Below are positions 19,295 to 29,688 of a stretch of 64,000 bases of DNA, piece by piece. The DNA is from Arthrobacter yangruifuii (GTDB lineage: Bacteria > Actinomycetota > Actinomycetes > Actinomycetales > Micrococcaceae). The first letter of the stretch is position 1. The number at the start of each line of letters is the position of its first letter. Made by a program: the position numbers and the translations under genes. The stretch is from contig NZ_VTFX01000003.1 of the NCBI RefSeq assembly GCF_009192775.1, positions 209,609 through 273,608 on the forward strand. The letters run 5' to 3'. Below the pieces are notes generated by a model, which was not told the DNA's origin, searched no databases, and saw only the letters and a program-made list of their open reading frames with translations.

Positions 19295-20263
19295 CTACTG
19301 GTCCAGGGACCGGGCGGACTCGATCACCGTGATCCGTTTGGAGTCCCCGGTCGCTTCCTGCCCGCGGTAATAGACCCGAAGGCTGTATTCACCGGGGACA
19401 AGGGTGGCGGCGAAGCTGAACTCGGCGGTGTCACCGGGGGCCTTGTGCAGGTCCAGGGAACCGGAAGCAGCGGCGCTGCTGGACGGCCTGCCGTCCACAA
19501 TGGGTTCGGCCCGCCACATCAGTCCCTCGGACTGCACCACTGCGGTGCCGCTGACCAGGATATCGGTGCCCCGGACCTGCGATTCCTGCGGATCGATCAC
19601 CCAGATGGGCGCCACCAGCTCCGGATCCCGGTGCAGCGGTTTCTCCAGCGGAACATGGCCGAACGCCCGGTAGCCTTCCTTGCCGTCCACCAGGATCACC
19701 ACACTGCTTTCCTGGCCCACGGTGGTCAGGCCTGCGTTGGCGGCGGCGGCCGTAGCGGTGTACACCAGCTGCTGCACCGCCCGGTGGGCCATGCCCGAGT
19801 CGAGGGACCCCTTAAACGCGTCCGATGAAATGTCCACCGTGATCACGTTCTTGCTGGAAATCGAAGCCGTAACGCTCTTCGCCGAGTGCCAGGGGGTGAA
19901 ATAGTCCTGGTCCATCGGCTTCCCCGCACTCATGGCATGGACCGCTTCCCCGATGGGGTCACCGGTGTTGTCCGAGGAGAGGAATTCACGGTACAGACTG
20001 ACCGTTGAGTCATTCAATCCCAGCCAGTACACCGGCATGAGGGTTGACGTGGGGCTCGCTTCAGCCGGCGGGGAAATGGTCATGGGAGCCGGGCCGACGG
20101 TACCGCCGTCGAAGGACGAGGGCATGGTGATGGCAGGATTCTCTGCCAGAACACCGCATCCGCCCAGCATCAATGCGGCCGCCGCCGCCAGCGGGCCGAC
20201 GGAAAAACACCGGCGGCGCAGCCCGTGGAGGCAGGACGGACCGCGGGTGGTTCCGGTGTCCAT
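19295..20263 (-). CDS. Lipoprotein with GerMN and Gmad2 domains
   Basis: The 322-residue protein has a basic N-terminus, a hydrophobic stretch and the lipobox LGGC near residue 36, which predicts a lipid-anchored extracellular protein. A GerMN-like domain spans about residues 75-200 (VYWLGLNDSTVSLYREF and AVQQLVYTATAAA). A C-terminal Gmad2 immunoglobulin-like domain carries VWVIDPQESQVRGTD-type residues and SGTAVVQSEGL. In non-sporulating actinobacteria such proteins are associated with the cell envelope; the function is unknown. The ATG has AGGAGG seven bases upstream. Confidence 0.85.
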   Translation of the reverse strand: MDTGTTRGPSCLHGLRRRCFSVGPLAAAAALMLGGCGVLAENPAITMPSSFDGGTVGPAPMTISPPAEASPTSTLMPVYWLGLNDSTVSLYREFLSSDNTGDPIGEAVHAMSAGKPMDQDYFTPWHSAKSVTASISSKNVITVDISSDAFKGSLDSGMAHRAVQQLVYTATAAAANAGLTTVGQESSVVILVDGKEGYRAFGHVPLEKPLHRDPELVAPIWVIDPQESQVRGTDILVSGTAVVQSEGLMWRAEPIVDGRPSSSAAASGSLDLHKAPGDTAEFSFAATLVPGEYSLRVYYRGQEATGDSKRITVIESARSLDQ

Positions 20264-20436
20264 CTATCCTCCTGGGGGCTGATCGCGAAAAGGTACGTCT
20301 TCCACCATTGCATACGCTTCCGGGCCCATCCGTGCTCCGGGCAGGCTCCTGCCCGGACTGAAACACGATTGAGACATCCCCGTTGCGGGGTCGAGATAAA
20401 ACCAATGCTGCTCCGTCCGCCGGGGAGCGCATCAAG

Positions 20437-20535
20437 TAAGATTTAGGTAGCGGCGGGCGGCGGCGGGTCCGGGGACCTCAGGAAATAATCGTCTGGATCC
20501 GGGCGTTTGATCTTGCAGGACGGGTAACCCGTCCT
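20437..20535 (+). promoter_or_regulatory. Putative phoH promoter and structured 5' leader
   Basis: TAAGAT at 20437-20442 fits a -10 box and would start a leader of about 170 nt before phoH, long for this genome. The leader holds a perfect hairpin, AGGACGGG / CCCGTCCT with loop TAA (20517-20535). No known riboswitch is recognised. The interval 20264-20436, upstream of both divergent genes, shows nothing else I can name. Confidence 0.35.
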
Positions 20536-20619
20536 CCAACAGGCTTTACCAGCAGACTTCAACAGCGATGTGCAACAGACTCTATAAGGGGCGATGAAAG
20601 GCCTGAGAAGGCCGTCTAT

Positions 20620-21741
20620 ATGACCGAATCTTCAATGGAAATCGGCACCATACGGCTGGATAACCAGACAATAGTCTTTGACTCCACGGAACACATGGTC
20701 GAGTCGCTGGGTGCCAATGATGAGGCACTCAGGATCATTGAGACGGCAAATCCAGAGGTAAGCCTGATGGTGCGTGGAAACGAACTGTCCGTTTCCGGCC
20801 CGGCTGCCGAAGTGGAGCAGACCGTGCGTCTGGTCAATGAAGTCCGCGTGCTGGCACGCAACTCCACCCGCGTGACCCCGCAGGTCCTTGAACAGCTGAT
20901 CAGCATGCTGAAGGACCAGAGCACCCACCGCCCGGCGGACGTCCTGACCCAGAACATTCTTTCCACGCGTGGAAAGACCATCCGGCCCAAGACCCTGAAC
21001 CAGAAGAACTACGTGGATGCGATTGACCGCAACACCGTTGTTTTCGGCATTGGGCCCGCCGGCACGGGTAAGACGTATCTGGCCATGGCCAAGGCCGTTC
21101 AGGCGCTGCAGCAGAAGGAGGTCAACCGGATCATCCTCACCCGTCCCGCCGTGGAAGCGGGGGAGAGGCTCGGTTTCCTGCCGGGCACGCTGAGCGACAA
21201 GATCGACCCGTACCTGCGCCCGCTCTACGACGCCCTCCACGACATGATGGACCCCGAGTCCATTCCGCGGTTGATGGCTGCCGGCACCATTGAGGTGGCC
21301 CCCCTGGCCTACATGCGCGGCCGGACCCTCAATGACGCGTTCATCATCCTGGATGAAGCCCAGAACACCACCCCCGAGCAGATGAAGATGTTCCTGACCC
21401 GCCTCGGCTTCGGCTCGAAGATGGTGGTCACCGGCGATGTCACCCAGGTGGATCTGCCCGGCGGCACCGCCTCCGGCCTGCGGATTGTCCAGGACATCCT
21501 GGGCGGCATTGACGACGTCGCGTTCTCCGAGCTGCAGGCCGTGGACGTCGTGCGCCACCGGCTCGTCGGTGACATCGTCACCGCCTACAGCGAATGGGAC
21601 GAGGTGCGCCGCAGCGACGCAGCGCGCGGTGACGGCGCGCCGCGCGGCGGTGCAGTACGAAGTGACGGCCCCCGGAACGGAAGCCGCGCCAACGGCAGCG
21701 GCCGTTCCACCGGCGGCCACGGCAGGGAGGTCCGCTCATGA
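20620..21741 (+). CDS. phoH: PhoH-like ATPase
   Basis: A 373-residue cytoplasmic P-loop ATPase. Walker A is GIGPAGTGKTYLAMAKAV near residue 142, Walker B is AFIILDEAQNTTPEQ, and sensor elements are VVTGDVTQVDLP. The N-terminal 100 residues carry a KH-like RNA-binding region (VRGNELSVSGPAAEVEQ). The last 45 residues are Arg/Gly/Ser-rich. Linkage to ybeY and era points to an RNA or ribosome role, although its biochemical function is unsettled. The stop overlaps the ybeY ATG (ATGA). Confidence 0.93.
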   Translation: MTESSMEIGTIRLDNQTIVFDSTEHMVESLGANDEALRIIETANPEVSLMVRGNELSVSGPAAEVEQTVRLVNEVRVLARNSTRVTPQVLEQLISMLKDQSTHRPADVLTQNILSTRGKTIRPKTLNQKNYVDAIDRNTVVFGIGPAGTGKTYLAMAKAVQALQQKEVNRIILTRPAVEAGERLGFLPGTLSDKIDPYLRPLYDALHDMMDPESIPRLMAAGTIEVAPLAYMRGRTLNDAFIILDEAQNTTPEQMKMFLTRLGFGSKMVVTGDVTQVDLPGGTASGLRIVQDILGGIDDVAFSELQAVDVVRHRLVGDIVTAYSEWDEVRRSDAARGDGAPRGGAVRSDGPRNGSRANGSGRSTGGHGREVRS

Positions 21742-22214
21742 GCGTGGAAGTAAACAACGAATCCAGTGCACCGGCTGTCGACGAAGAGGAACTGGCCCGG
21801 CTGGGCAGGTACCTGCTGGACAGCCTGTACGTTCACCCGGAGGCGGACCTGTCCATCATCCTGGTGGACGAGGACGCCATCGAGAAGCTGCATATTGAGT
21901 GGATGGACCTGCCCGGCCCCACTGACGTGTTGTCCTTCCCGATGGACGAACTCCGCCCAGGGACCGCGGGACGCCTCACTCCCGCCGGGGTGCTCGGTGA
22001 CATTGTGCTCTGCCCCCAGGTCGCGGCACGCCAGGCCCGCGACGCCGGGCACGGTACGGACGAGGAGCTGCTGCTCCTGACCACCCACGGTGTCCTGCAC
22101 CTGCTGGGCTATGACCACGCCGAGCCGGAGGAAGAGAAGGAAATGTTCGGACTCCAGCGCCGGCTTCTTTCTGCGTACCTGGGCAAACAGGCACCCAAGG
22201 AGACCCGAAGTTGA
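21738..22214 (+). CDS. ybeY: Endoribonuclease YbeY
   Basis: YbeY is a zinc metalloprotein needed for 16S rRNA 3' maturation and ribosome quality control. The product has 158 residues. The diagnostic zinc motif is HGVLHLLGYDH near residue 120, and LPGPTDVLSFPMDE is also conserved. The gene overlaps phoH by four bases and its TGA overlaps the TTG start of the next gene, so the operon is tightly coupled. Confidence 0.96.
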   Translation: MSVEVNNESSAPAVDEEELARLGRYLLDSLYVHPEADLSIILVDEDAIEKLHIEWMDLPGPTDVLSFPMDELRPGTAGRLTPAGVLGDIVLCPQVAARQARDAGHGTDEELLLLTTHGVLHLLGYDHAEPEEEKEMFGLQRRLLSAYLGKQAPKETRS

Positions 22215-23539
22215 GTATTGGCGTCCTCATCGTCATGGCCATGGCTTTCATGGTCCTGGCGGGCCTGCTCACCGCTGCGGAATCGGCCTACGGCTACCTG
22301 CCCCGGCAGGACGCCGAAGCGCTGCTGCACGGTAAGGCAGGAGCCCCGCTGCGCCGCATCCTGGCGCATCCGGTGGCACACATGCATGCGCTGCGGTTTT
22401 GGCGTGTGTGGTTCGAAATGGCCATGGCTGTCTCCGTGGCGACCCTTTTCCAGCTGCTGCTGGACAACATCTGGCTGGCCGGCCTGCTCGCGACGGTCAC
22501 GATGGCCGGCGTCGGCTTCGTCCTCGTCGGCGTCTCCCCGCGGCAGATCGGACGCAAGCACGTCACCGCCGTCGTCGTCCTCACCGCCGGACTGGTCCGC
22601 GTGCTGCGGACGGTGCTGGGCCCGATTCCGGGCTGGCTCGTCCGCCTCGGCACCGCCGTCGCACCCGGCACGCAGGGGCCCGACGCGGCGTTCTTTACGG
22701 AAGAGGAGTTCCGGGAACTGCTGGACCGTGCCTCCGATGCGGACATGATCGAGGATACCGAGGCGGAACTGATCCACTCGGTCTTTGAACTCGGCGATAC
22801 CAAGGTCCGGTCCGTCATGGTTCCGCGCACCGACATGGTGTGCATTGAGGCCGGCAGCACGCTGCGCCAGGCCATGTCGCTTTTCCTGCGCTCGGGATAT
22901 TCCCGTGTCCCCGTGATCGAGGACAGTGCGGACCATCTGGTCGGGATCCTTTACCTGAAGGACGTCGCCGCACAGATGCACAGCGACCAGGAGCGCGCGT
23001 CGGTGCAGAAGGTCGAGGATTACGCCCGCAGCGTCCGCTATGTGCCCGAGTCCAAGGCCGTGAGCGAGCTGCTGCAGGAGCTGCAGCGGGAGTCCACCCA
23101 CGTCGCAATCGTCATTGACGAATACGGCGGAACCGCAGGATTGGTTACGCTGGAGGACCTGATCGAGGAAATCGTCGGCGAAATCGTTGATGAATACGAT
23201 TCGGAGCGTCCCGAAATCGAAGGGCTCGGCGACGGCCGCTACCGTGTCAGCTCCAGGGCCGGTATCGATGACCTCGGTGAACTGTTCGACGTCGAACTTC
23301 AGGACGATGAAGTGGACACGGTGGGCGGCCTGCTGGCCAAGGCCCTGGGCCGCGTCCCGATCGTCGGCAGTGAAGTAGTGGTCGAAGGCATTGCCCTGCA
23401 CGCCGAACGGCTTGAGGGCCGGCGCAACCGTGTGTCGCATGTGCTGGCCTGGAACACCGAAAAAGAAGAATCCAGTGACGAGGGCAGAAACACGTCCCCG
23501 CGCTCCCGCTCTACAGAATTGGTACCCCGTAATGACTGA
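22211..23539 (+). CDS. CBS-pair membrane protein (HlyC/CorC family)
   Basis: The 442-residue protein has an N-terminal DUF21/CNNM-type membrane domain (hydrophobic helices over residues 1-140). Two CBS domains follow (VRSVMVPRTDMVCI, GYSRVPVIED, HVAIVIDEYGGTAGLVTLEDLIEEIVG), then a C-terminal CorC_HlyC domain (GRYRVSSRAGIDDLGELFDVEL). Relatives are implicated in Mg/Co efflux; the hemolysin label is historical. TTG start overlapping the ybeY stop. Its C-terminal end overlaps era by eight bases. Confidence 0.92.
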   Translation: MSIGVLIVMAMAFMVLAGLLTAAESAYGYLPRQDAEALLHGKAGAPLRRILAHPVAHMHALRFWRVWFEMAMAVSVATLFQLLLDNIWLAGLLATVTMAGVGFVLVGVSPRQIGRKHVTAVVVLTAGLVRVLRTVLGPIPGWLVRLGTAVAPGTQGPDAAFFTEEEFRELLDRASDADMIEDTEAELIHSVFELGDTKVRSVMVPRTDMVCIEAGSTLRQAMSLFLRSGYSRVPVIEDSADHLVGILYLKDVAAQMHSDQERASVQKVEDYARSVRYVPESKAVSELLQELQRESTHVAIVIDEYGGTAGLVTLEDLIEEIVGEIVDEYDSERPEIEGLGDGRYRVSSRAGIDDLGELFDVELQDDEVDTVGGLLAKALGRVPIVGSEVVVEGIALHAERLEGRRNRVSHVLAWNTEKEESSDEGRNTSPRSRSTELVPRND

Positions 23540-24461
23540 ACCGCAGTTCCACGCAGGATTCGTTTCCCTGGTGGGCCGGCCCAACGCAGGCAAGTCCACC
23601 CTGACCAATGCCCTGGTTGGTTCCAAGGTGGCCATCACGTCCGCGAAGCCGCAGACGACGCGGCACACCATCCGCGGCATTGTTCACCGTGAGGATTCCC
23701 AGCTGATCCTGGTGGATACCCCCGGCCTGCACCGCCCGCGCACCCTGCTGGGCAAACGGCTCAACGAACTGGTGGCGGACACGCTCGCGGAAGTGGACGC
23801 CGTCGGCTTCTGCCTGCCCGCCAATGAGGCCATCGGGCCGGGCGACCGCTACATTGCGGCTCAGCTCGCCGCCCTGAAGCGGACCCCGGTCATCGCGTTG
23901 GTCACAAAAACCGACCTCGTGGACCGCGCCGCGCTGGCCCGGCAGTTGATGTCCGTCACCGCACTGGGCAACGAGGTCCTGGGGGAGGCGGGCTGGGCCG
24001 ACGTCGTACCGGTCTCGGCTGCGGACGGATTCCAGGTGGACACCGTAGCCGATGTGCTGGTCGGTCACATGCCGGTGTCTCCGCCCCTGTATCCCGACGG
24101 TGAACTGACCGATGAACCGGAAGCGGTCATGGTGGCGGAGCTGGTCCGCGAAGCCGCGCTGGAGGGCGTCCGTGACGAGCTGCCCCACTCCCTGGCCGTG
24201 GTGGTGGAGGAGATTGTGCCCCGTGAGGGCCGCAGCGACGAGAATCCGCTTTTGGATGTCCGGGTCAACCTGTACGTAGAGCGCTCGTCACAGAAAGCCA
24301 TTATTATTGGCCGCGGCGGGTCCCGGCTGCGCGATGTGGGAACCACTGCACGGCGCGGCATCGAGGCCCTGCTGGGTACCAAGGTCTACCTTGACCTGCA
24401 CGTGAAAATCGCGAAGGACTGGCAGCGCGATCCCAAACAGCTGGTAAAGCTCGGGTTCTAG
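23532..24461 (+). CDS. era: GTPase Era
   Basis: Era is a KH-domain GTPase that helps assemble the 30S subunit by binding the 3' end of 16S rRNA. The 309-residue protein shows G1 GRPNAGKST near residue 13, TTRHTIRG (G2), DTPGLHRPR (G3) and TKTDLVD (G4). The C-terminal KH domain contains KAIIIGRGGSRLRDVG. The ATG at 23532 sits directly before the conserved EPQFHAGFVSLVGR and overlaps the upstream gene; the frame is open further upstream but lacks family similarity there. It ends the phoH-ybeY-CBS-era operon. Confidence 0.96.
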   Translation: MTEPQFHAGFVSLVGRPNAGKSTLTNALVGSKVAITSAKPQTTRHTIRGIVHREDSQLILVDTPGLHRPRTLLGKRLNELVADTLAEVDAVGFCLPANEAIGPGDRYIAAQLAALKRTPVIALVTKTDLVDRAALARQLMSVTALGNEVLGEAGWADVVPVSAADGFQVDTVADVLVGHMPVSPPLYPDGELTDEPEAVMVAELVREAALEGVRDELPHSLAVVVEEIVPREGRSDENPLLDVRVNLYVERSSQKAIIIGRGGSRLRDVGTTARRGIEALLGTKVYLDLHVKIAKDWQRDPKQLVKLGF

Positions 24462-24549
24462 TCCGCCCGGACCGGTCCTTGTCCACAGGAACGGGCCGTA
24501 CACTGTGAAACATTCGTTTGAGCTTATTGATTTATGAAGGGGACCGGTC

Positions 24550-26070
24550 ATGTCATCTCGCCGTGCCGCAACGGGCGGCGGCCCCTTGGAAGAACCGACC
24601 AGCGGTTCGGGTTCAGACGAACCCGGCGGCAGGCACCTCTCCAGCAGGGCCTCCTCCGGCCGTGCCCTGCTGAAGGGGATCGCCGCAGTCCTCGCCCTGG
24701 TTCTCGTGGGAGGCGTGGTCTTCGGTGCCGTACAGCTGCTGCGGCTCAGGGGGAACTTTGATACCCAGCCACTGAACCTGGGCTCGGGCGACACCCCCGT
24801 GGAGCAGGTGGATGCCAACACGGATCCCATGCAGATCCTGGTCCTCGGCACTGACCAGCGCGACGGTCAGGACTCGAACAACTCCGACGTCATGATGCTG
24901 GTAAATCTCTCCGCGGACCGCTCAAACGTGACTGTGACCAGTTTTCCCCGCGACCTCCTGGTTCCGCTGCCTGCATGCAAGGATCCCAAAACCGGCACGG
25001 TTTATGACGCCATGGATTTGGGCCAGCTCAACGGCGCGCTGGGCAACGGCGGTCCCGGCTGCACTGTTGCTGCCATCAACAGTGTCACCGGCCTGTCGAT
25101 TGACCACTTCATGATGGCCGACTTCGATGCCGTGAAGGAACTGTCCAACACCCTGGGCGGCGTGGATGTCTGCGTCAACCAGCCCGTTGACGATCCGCTT
25201 TCCGGGCTGAACCTGCCGGCCGGGGTCAGCAGCGTCCAGGGCGACCAGGCCCTCGCCTTCCTGCGGACCCGGCATGGGTTCGGCAACGGCGGCGATGAAG
25301 GACGCATCCGCGCCCAGCAAAGCTTCCTCGCTTCCATGGTCCGCAAGGTCAAGTCCGAAGGAACGCTGAACAACCTGCCTAAGCTCTATTCGATTGCCGA
25401 GACCGTCACGAAGAACCTGACGGTGGACAACGAACTCGCGAACATCCCGGATCTGGTGTCCGTAGCCACCCGTCTAAAAGACGTGGACCTGGGCAAAGTC
25501 GCCTTCGTGACCGTTCCGGTAATGCCCTACGAATACGATCCCAACCGGTTGGTCCTCGACGAAGCCAAGGCCCAGGTGCTCTTTGATGCACTGGTCTCGG
25601 ACCGGGGCATCGCGGAGGCCGTGACACCGTCTCCCGCTCCCGCAGACACCGAGGCTGAAGTCCCGGCTGCCCCGGAGCCCACGGATCCCGCGGTTCCCGC
25701 CGTCGATCCGGCCGCCGTCCCGGTGACGCTGGTCAACGCCTCGGGCACCGCCGGCCGCGATGCCAAGATCCTGGCGTACCTCAAGTCCAAGGGATTCAGC
25801 CAGGCCCTCGCCGGCGGAACCGCTCCCGCCCAGAGCCCGGCCACGCAGATCTTCTATGGCTACGGATATGAAGAGATGGCGCTGGAAGTGGCCAAGACGC
25901 TGAATATCCCGGCCGTGCAGGTTTCCCAGAGTTCCGCGTACACCGGCATCTCCGTGGAGATCGGCGGGGACTTCACCAGCGGCACCGTGATGCGCGATCT
26001 GGGTGATCTGGGTGACCTCCAGGGGCAGACGGCGGCCCAGGTTACGTGCCAGTCGGCGTTTGGGAACTAG
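24550..26070 (+). CDS. LCP family cell-wall ligase with LytR_C domain
   Basis: LytR-CpsA-Psr enzymes attach glycopolymers to peptidoglycan outside the membrane. The 506-residue protein has a cytoplasmic N-terminus, one membrane segment near residues 38-62, and the LCP domain (MQILVLGTDQRDGQ, SDVMMLVNLSAD, VTSFPRDLLVPLP, IDHFMMADFDAVKEL). A Pro/Ala linker and a C-terminal LytR_C domain (VPVTLVNASGTAGRDAKIL) follow. GAAGGGGA precedes the ATG. It stands between era and leuA as a single gene. Confidence 0.93.
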   Translation: MSSRRAATGGGPLEEPTSGSGSDEPGGRHLSSRASSGRALLKGIAAVLALVLVGGVVFGAVQLLRLRGNFDTQPLNLGSGDTPVEQVDANTDPMQILVLGTDQRDGQDSNNSDVMMLVNLSADRSNVTVTSFPRDLLVPLPACKDPKTGTVYDAMDLGQLNGALGNGGPGCTVAAINSVTGLSIDHFMMADFDAVKELSNTLGGVDVCVNQPVDDPLSGLNLPAGVSSVQGDQALAFLRTRHGFGNGGDEGRIRAQQSFLASMVRKVKSEGTLNNLPKLYSIAETVTKNLTVDNELANIPDLVSVATRLKDVDLGKVAFVTVPVMPYEYDPNRLVLDEAKAQVLFDALVSDRGIAEAVTPSPAPADTEAEVPAAPEPTDPAVPAVDPAAVPVTLVNASGTAGRDAKILAYLKSKGFSQALAGGTAPAQSPATQIFYGYGYEEMALEVAKTLNIPAVQVSQSSAYTGISVEIGGDFTSGTVMRDLGDLGDLQGQTAAQVTCQSAFGN

Positions 26071-26098
26071 CGCTTCCTGCACCCGGCCCCCTGCGTGT

Positions 26099-26104
26099 TA
26101 GTCT
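26099..26104 (+). promoter_or_regulatory. -10 box (TAGTCT) of the leuA transcript
   Basis: TAGTCT ends six bases before the GTG of the leuA leader peptide at 26111, predicting transcription start on the start codon. The spacing is identical to that at the leuS leader. No clear -35 box is visible. Confidence 0.5.
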
Positions 26105-26110
26105 GATCGC

Positions 26111-26170
26111 GTGCACGCAGAGACTCTTCTTCTTAGCTGCCGCGGCGAGGCCACACAAGCACCTGCTTAG
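26111..26170 (+). CDS. Leucine leader peptide of leuA
   Basis: A 19-residue ORF starting with GTG reads V/M-H-A-E-T-L-L-L-S-C-R-G and ends with TAG. The leucine run uses three CTT codons in a row, and CTT is uncommon in the neighbouring genes, which prefer CTG/CTC. Leucine leader peptides before leuA have been described in actinobacteria. Here it lies 78 nt upstream of the leuA ATG and overlaps a strong stem (26140-26188), as expected if ribosome position controls RNA folding. Confidence 0.75.
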   Translation: MHAETLLLSCRGEATQAPA

Positions 26171-26188
26171 GCCGCCCCTCGCTCGCGG
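26140..26188 (+). promoter_or_regulatory. leuA leader RNA hairpin
   Basis: CCGCG-GCGAGG (26140-26150) pairs with CCTCGC-T-CGCGG (26177-26188), an 11-bp stem with one bulge. The loop contains a smaller hairpin, AAGCA/TGCTT. The left arm starts two codons after the LLL codons, inside the leader ORF, so a ribosome stalled on them would block it. No U-tract terminator follows, so control may act through another structure or on translation. Confidence 0.6.
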
Positions 26189-26217
26189 AGTTTGTGTTGC
26201 CCGGCCACTCTTTCTGA

Positions 26218-27990
<1,773 letters not shown>

Positions 27991-27995
27991 CTAAA

Positions 27996-28039
27996 CCGGG
28001 GGCACGCCGGAGGACAGCGGTCCTCCGGACGTGCCCCGG
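27996..28039 (+). terminator. Long U-less hairpin after leuA
   Basis: The arms CCGGAGGAC / GTCCTCCGG enclose a 4-nt loop and extend through GGCACG / CGTGCC to about 19 bp with two single-base bulges. It starts six bases after the leuA stop and has no T-run. Actinobacteria often use such stems for termination. It also covers an alternative GTG start for recO at 28031. Confidence 0.65.
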
Positions 28040-28057
28040 CGTGGGAAAATAGCTCTT

Positions 28058-28807
28058 GTGGCCAAATCCTTTGCATCCCGCACCTACCGGGATGACGCAG
28101 TTGTCCTGCGCACCCACAAGCTGGGAGAAGCGGACCGCATTCTCGTCCTGCTGACCCGCGAACACGGGCAGGTGCGGGCGGTGGCCAAGGGGGTCCGGCG
28201 TACCTCAAGCAAGTTCGGCGCCCGGTTGGAACCGTTCATGGTGGCAGAACTGCTGCTCTCCCACGGCCGGAACCTGGACATCGTGACACAGGCCCAGACA
28301 AAAGGCGCCTACGGGCACGGCATCGCGGCGGACTACGCCCGTTACACCGCTGCGGCCGCCATCGCCGAAACCGCCGAGCGGCTGACCGACATTGACGGTG
28401 ACTCGGCGAAGGCCCAGTACCAGCTCGTGATCGGCGCCTTTGCGGCACTCAGCCGGGGCGCGCACGCTCCGGAACTGATCCTGGATTCCTATCTCCTACG
28501 GGCCCTGGCCACTGCCGGATGGGCGCCGAGTTTCACCGACTGCGCACGCTGCGGTGCTCCCGGTCCGCACTCCGCGTTTTCCGCACCCCTGGGCGGAGCG
28601 GTCTGTCCCGCCTGCCGGCCGCCGGGCTCGGCGTCGCCGTCGCCGGAAACCATGGCGCTGCTGGCTGCGCTGCTTACCGGAGACTGGGCCGCTGCGGACG
28701 AATCCGGTCCGCAGCCCCGCCACGAGTCCGCCGGCCTGGTGGCCGGATATCTTCAGTGGCACCTGGAACGGGTGCTGCGGTCCCTTCAACATGTGGAGCG
28801 TGTCTGA
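28058..28807 (+). CDS. recO: DNA repair protein RecO
   Basis: RecO acts with RecR and RecF to load RecA at gaps. The 249-residue product has the N-terminal OB fold ([24 protein letters not shown]), a helical middle and a zinc knuckle (CARCGAPG...VCPACR). The GTG at 28058, just before [13 protein letters not shown], fits family N-termini. An in-frame GTG at 28031 lies inside the leuA hairpin and is less likely. GAAAAT seven bases upstream could serve as a leaderless -10 box. uppS starts two bases after the stop. Confidence 0.93.
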   Translation: MAKSFASRTYRDDAVVLRTHKLGEADRILVLLTREHGQVRAVAKGVRRTSSKFGARLEPFMVAELLLSHGRNLDIVTQAQTKGAYGHGIAADYARYTAAAAIAETAERLTDIDGDSAKAQYQLVIGAFAALSRGAHAPELILDSYLLRALATAGWAPSFTDCARCGAPGPHSAFSAPLGGAVCPACRPPGSASPSPETMALLAALLTGDWAAADESGPQPRHESAGLVAGYLQWHLERVLRSLQHVERV

Positions 28808-28809
28808 CC

Positions 28810-29688
28810 TTGCGTTCGAAGACCCCTGCTGCCAAAACGGCAGAACCCGCGAGCCGGCCTGAGCCGCACCCCTCCGGCGCGGTTCCGCCCCGGATACCGG
28901 CCGCGCTTGTGCCGGCCCACGTGGCAATCGTTATGGACGGCAACGGCCGCTGGGCCAATCAGCGGGGCCTGCCCCGGACCGAGGGCCACCGCGCCGGTGA
29001 GGCCGCGCTGCTGGACGTGATGGCCGGAGCCATCGAGATGGGCATCCACCACGTTTCCGTCTACGCGTTTTCCACGGAGAACTGGAAGCGGTCTCCCGAG
29101 GAGGTTCGGTTCCTGATGGGCTTCAGCCGGGACGTCCTGCGCCGCCAGCGGGACCAGCTGAGTGAGTGGGGTGTCCGGATCCGCTGGTCCGGCCGCCGGC
29201 CGCGGCTGTGGCAGAGCGTGGTGAAGGAACTGGAAATTGCCGAGGACGCAACGCGGAACAACACGGTCTGCACCCTGAACATGTGCGTGAACTACGGCGG
29301 CCGCGCCGAAATTGCCGATGCCGTCGCCGCGATCGCCGCCGACGTGCAGAAGGGCAGGCTGCGGCCGGGCTCCATTTCCGAGAAGACCATCCAGAAGTAC
29401 CTCGATGAACCGGACCTGCCGGATGTGGACCTGTTCCTGCGCACCTCGGGGGAGCAGCGGTTTTCCAACTTCATGCTCTGGCAGTCCGCCTACGCCGAGA
29501 TGGTCTTCATGGATACCCTCTGGCCGGACGTGGACCGGCGGACGCTGTGGGAAGCGGTGGAGATCTACGCCCGCCGCGACCGCCGGTACGGCGGCGCCGT
29601 GGACAGGTCCCTGGAAAACACCGGCCCCGCCGTTGACGAGGACGCCCGGGACGGCGCCGGGGCGGAAGGGCTTAGTCCGGAAGCATAA
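28810..29688 (+). CDS. uppS: Isoprenyl transferase (undecaprenyl diphosphate synthase family)
   Basis: A cis-prenyltransferase making polyprenyl diphosphate carriers for cell-wall synthesis. Motifs are [20 protein letters not shown] with the catalytic Asp, [47 protein letters not shown]. No ATG or GTG lies in frame ahead of the domain at a sensible distance, so the TTG at 28810 (LRSKTPAAK), two bases after recO, is the likely start. That gives 292 residues with a 35-residue basic N-terminal extension. Its 3' end overlaps the convergent hydrolase gene by 17 bp. Confidence 0.9.
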   Translation: MRSKTPAAKTAEPASRPEPHPSGAVPPRIPAALVPAHVAIVMDGNGRWANQRGLPRTEGHRAGEAALLDVMAGAIEMGIHHVSVYAFSTENWKRSPEEVRFLMGFSRDVLRRQRDQLSEWGVRIRWSGRRPRLWQSVVKELEIAEDATRNNTVCTLNMCVNYGGRAEIADAVAAIAADVQKGRLRPGSISEKTIQKYLDEPDLPDVDLFLRTSGEQRFSNFMLWQSAYAEMVFMDTLWPDVDRRTLWEAVEIYARRDRRYGGAVDRSLENTGPAVDEDARDGAGAEGLSPEA

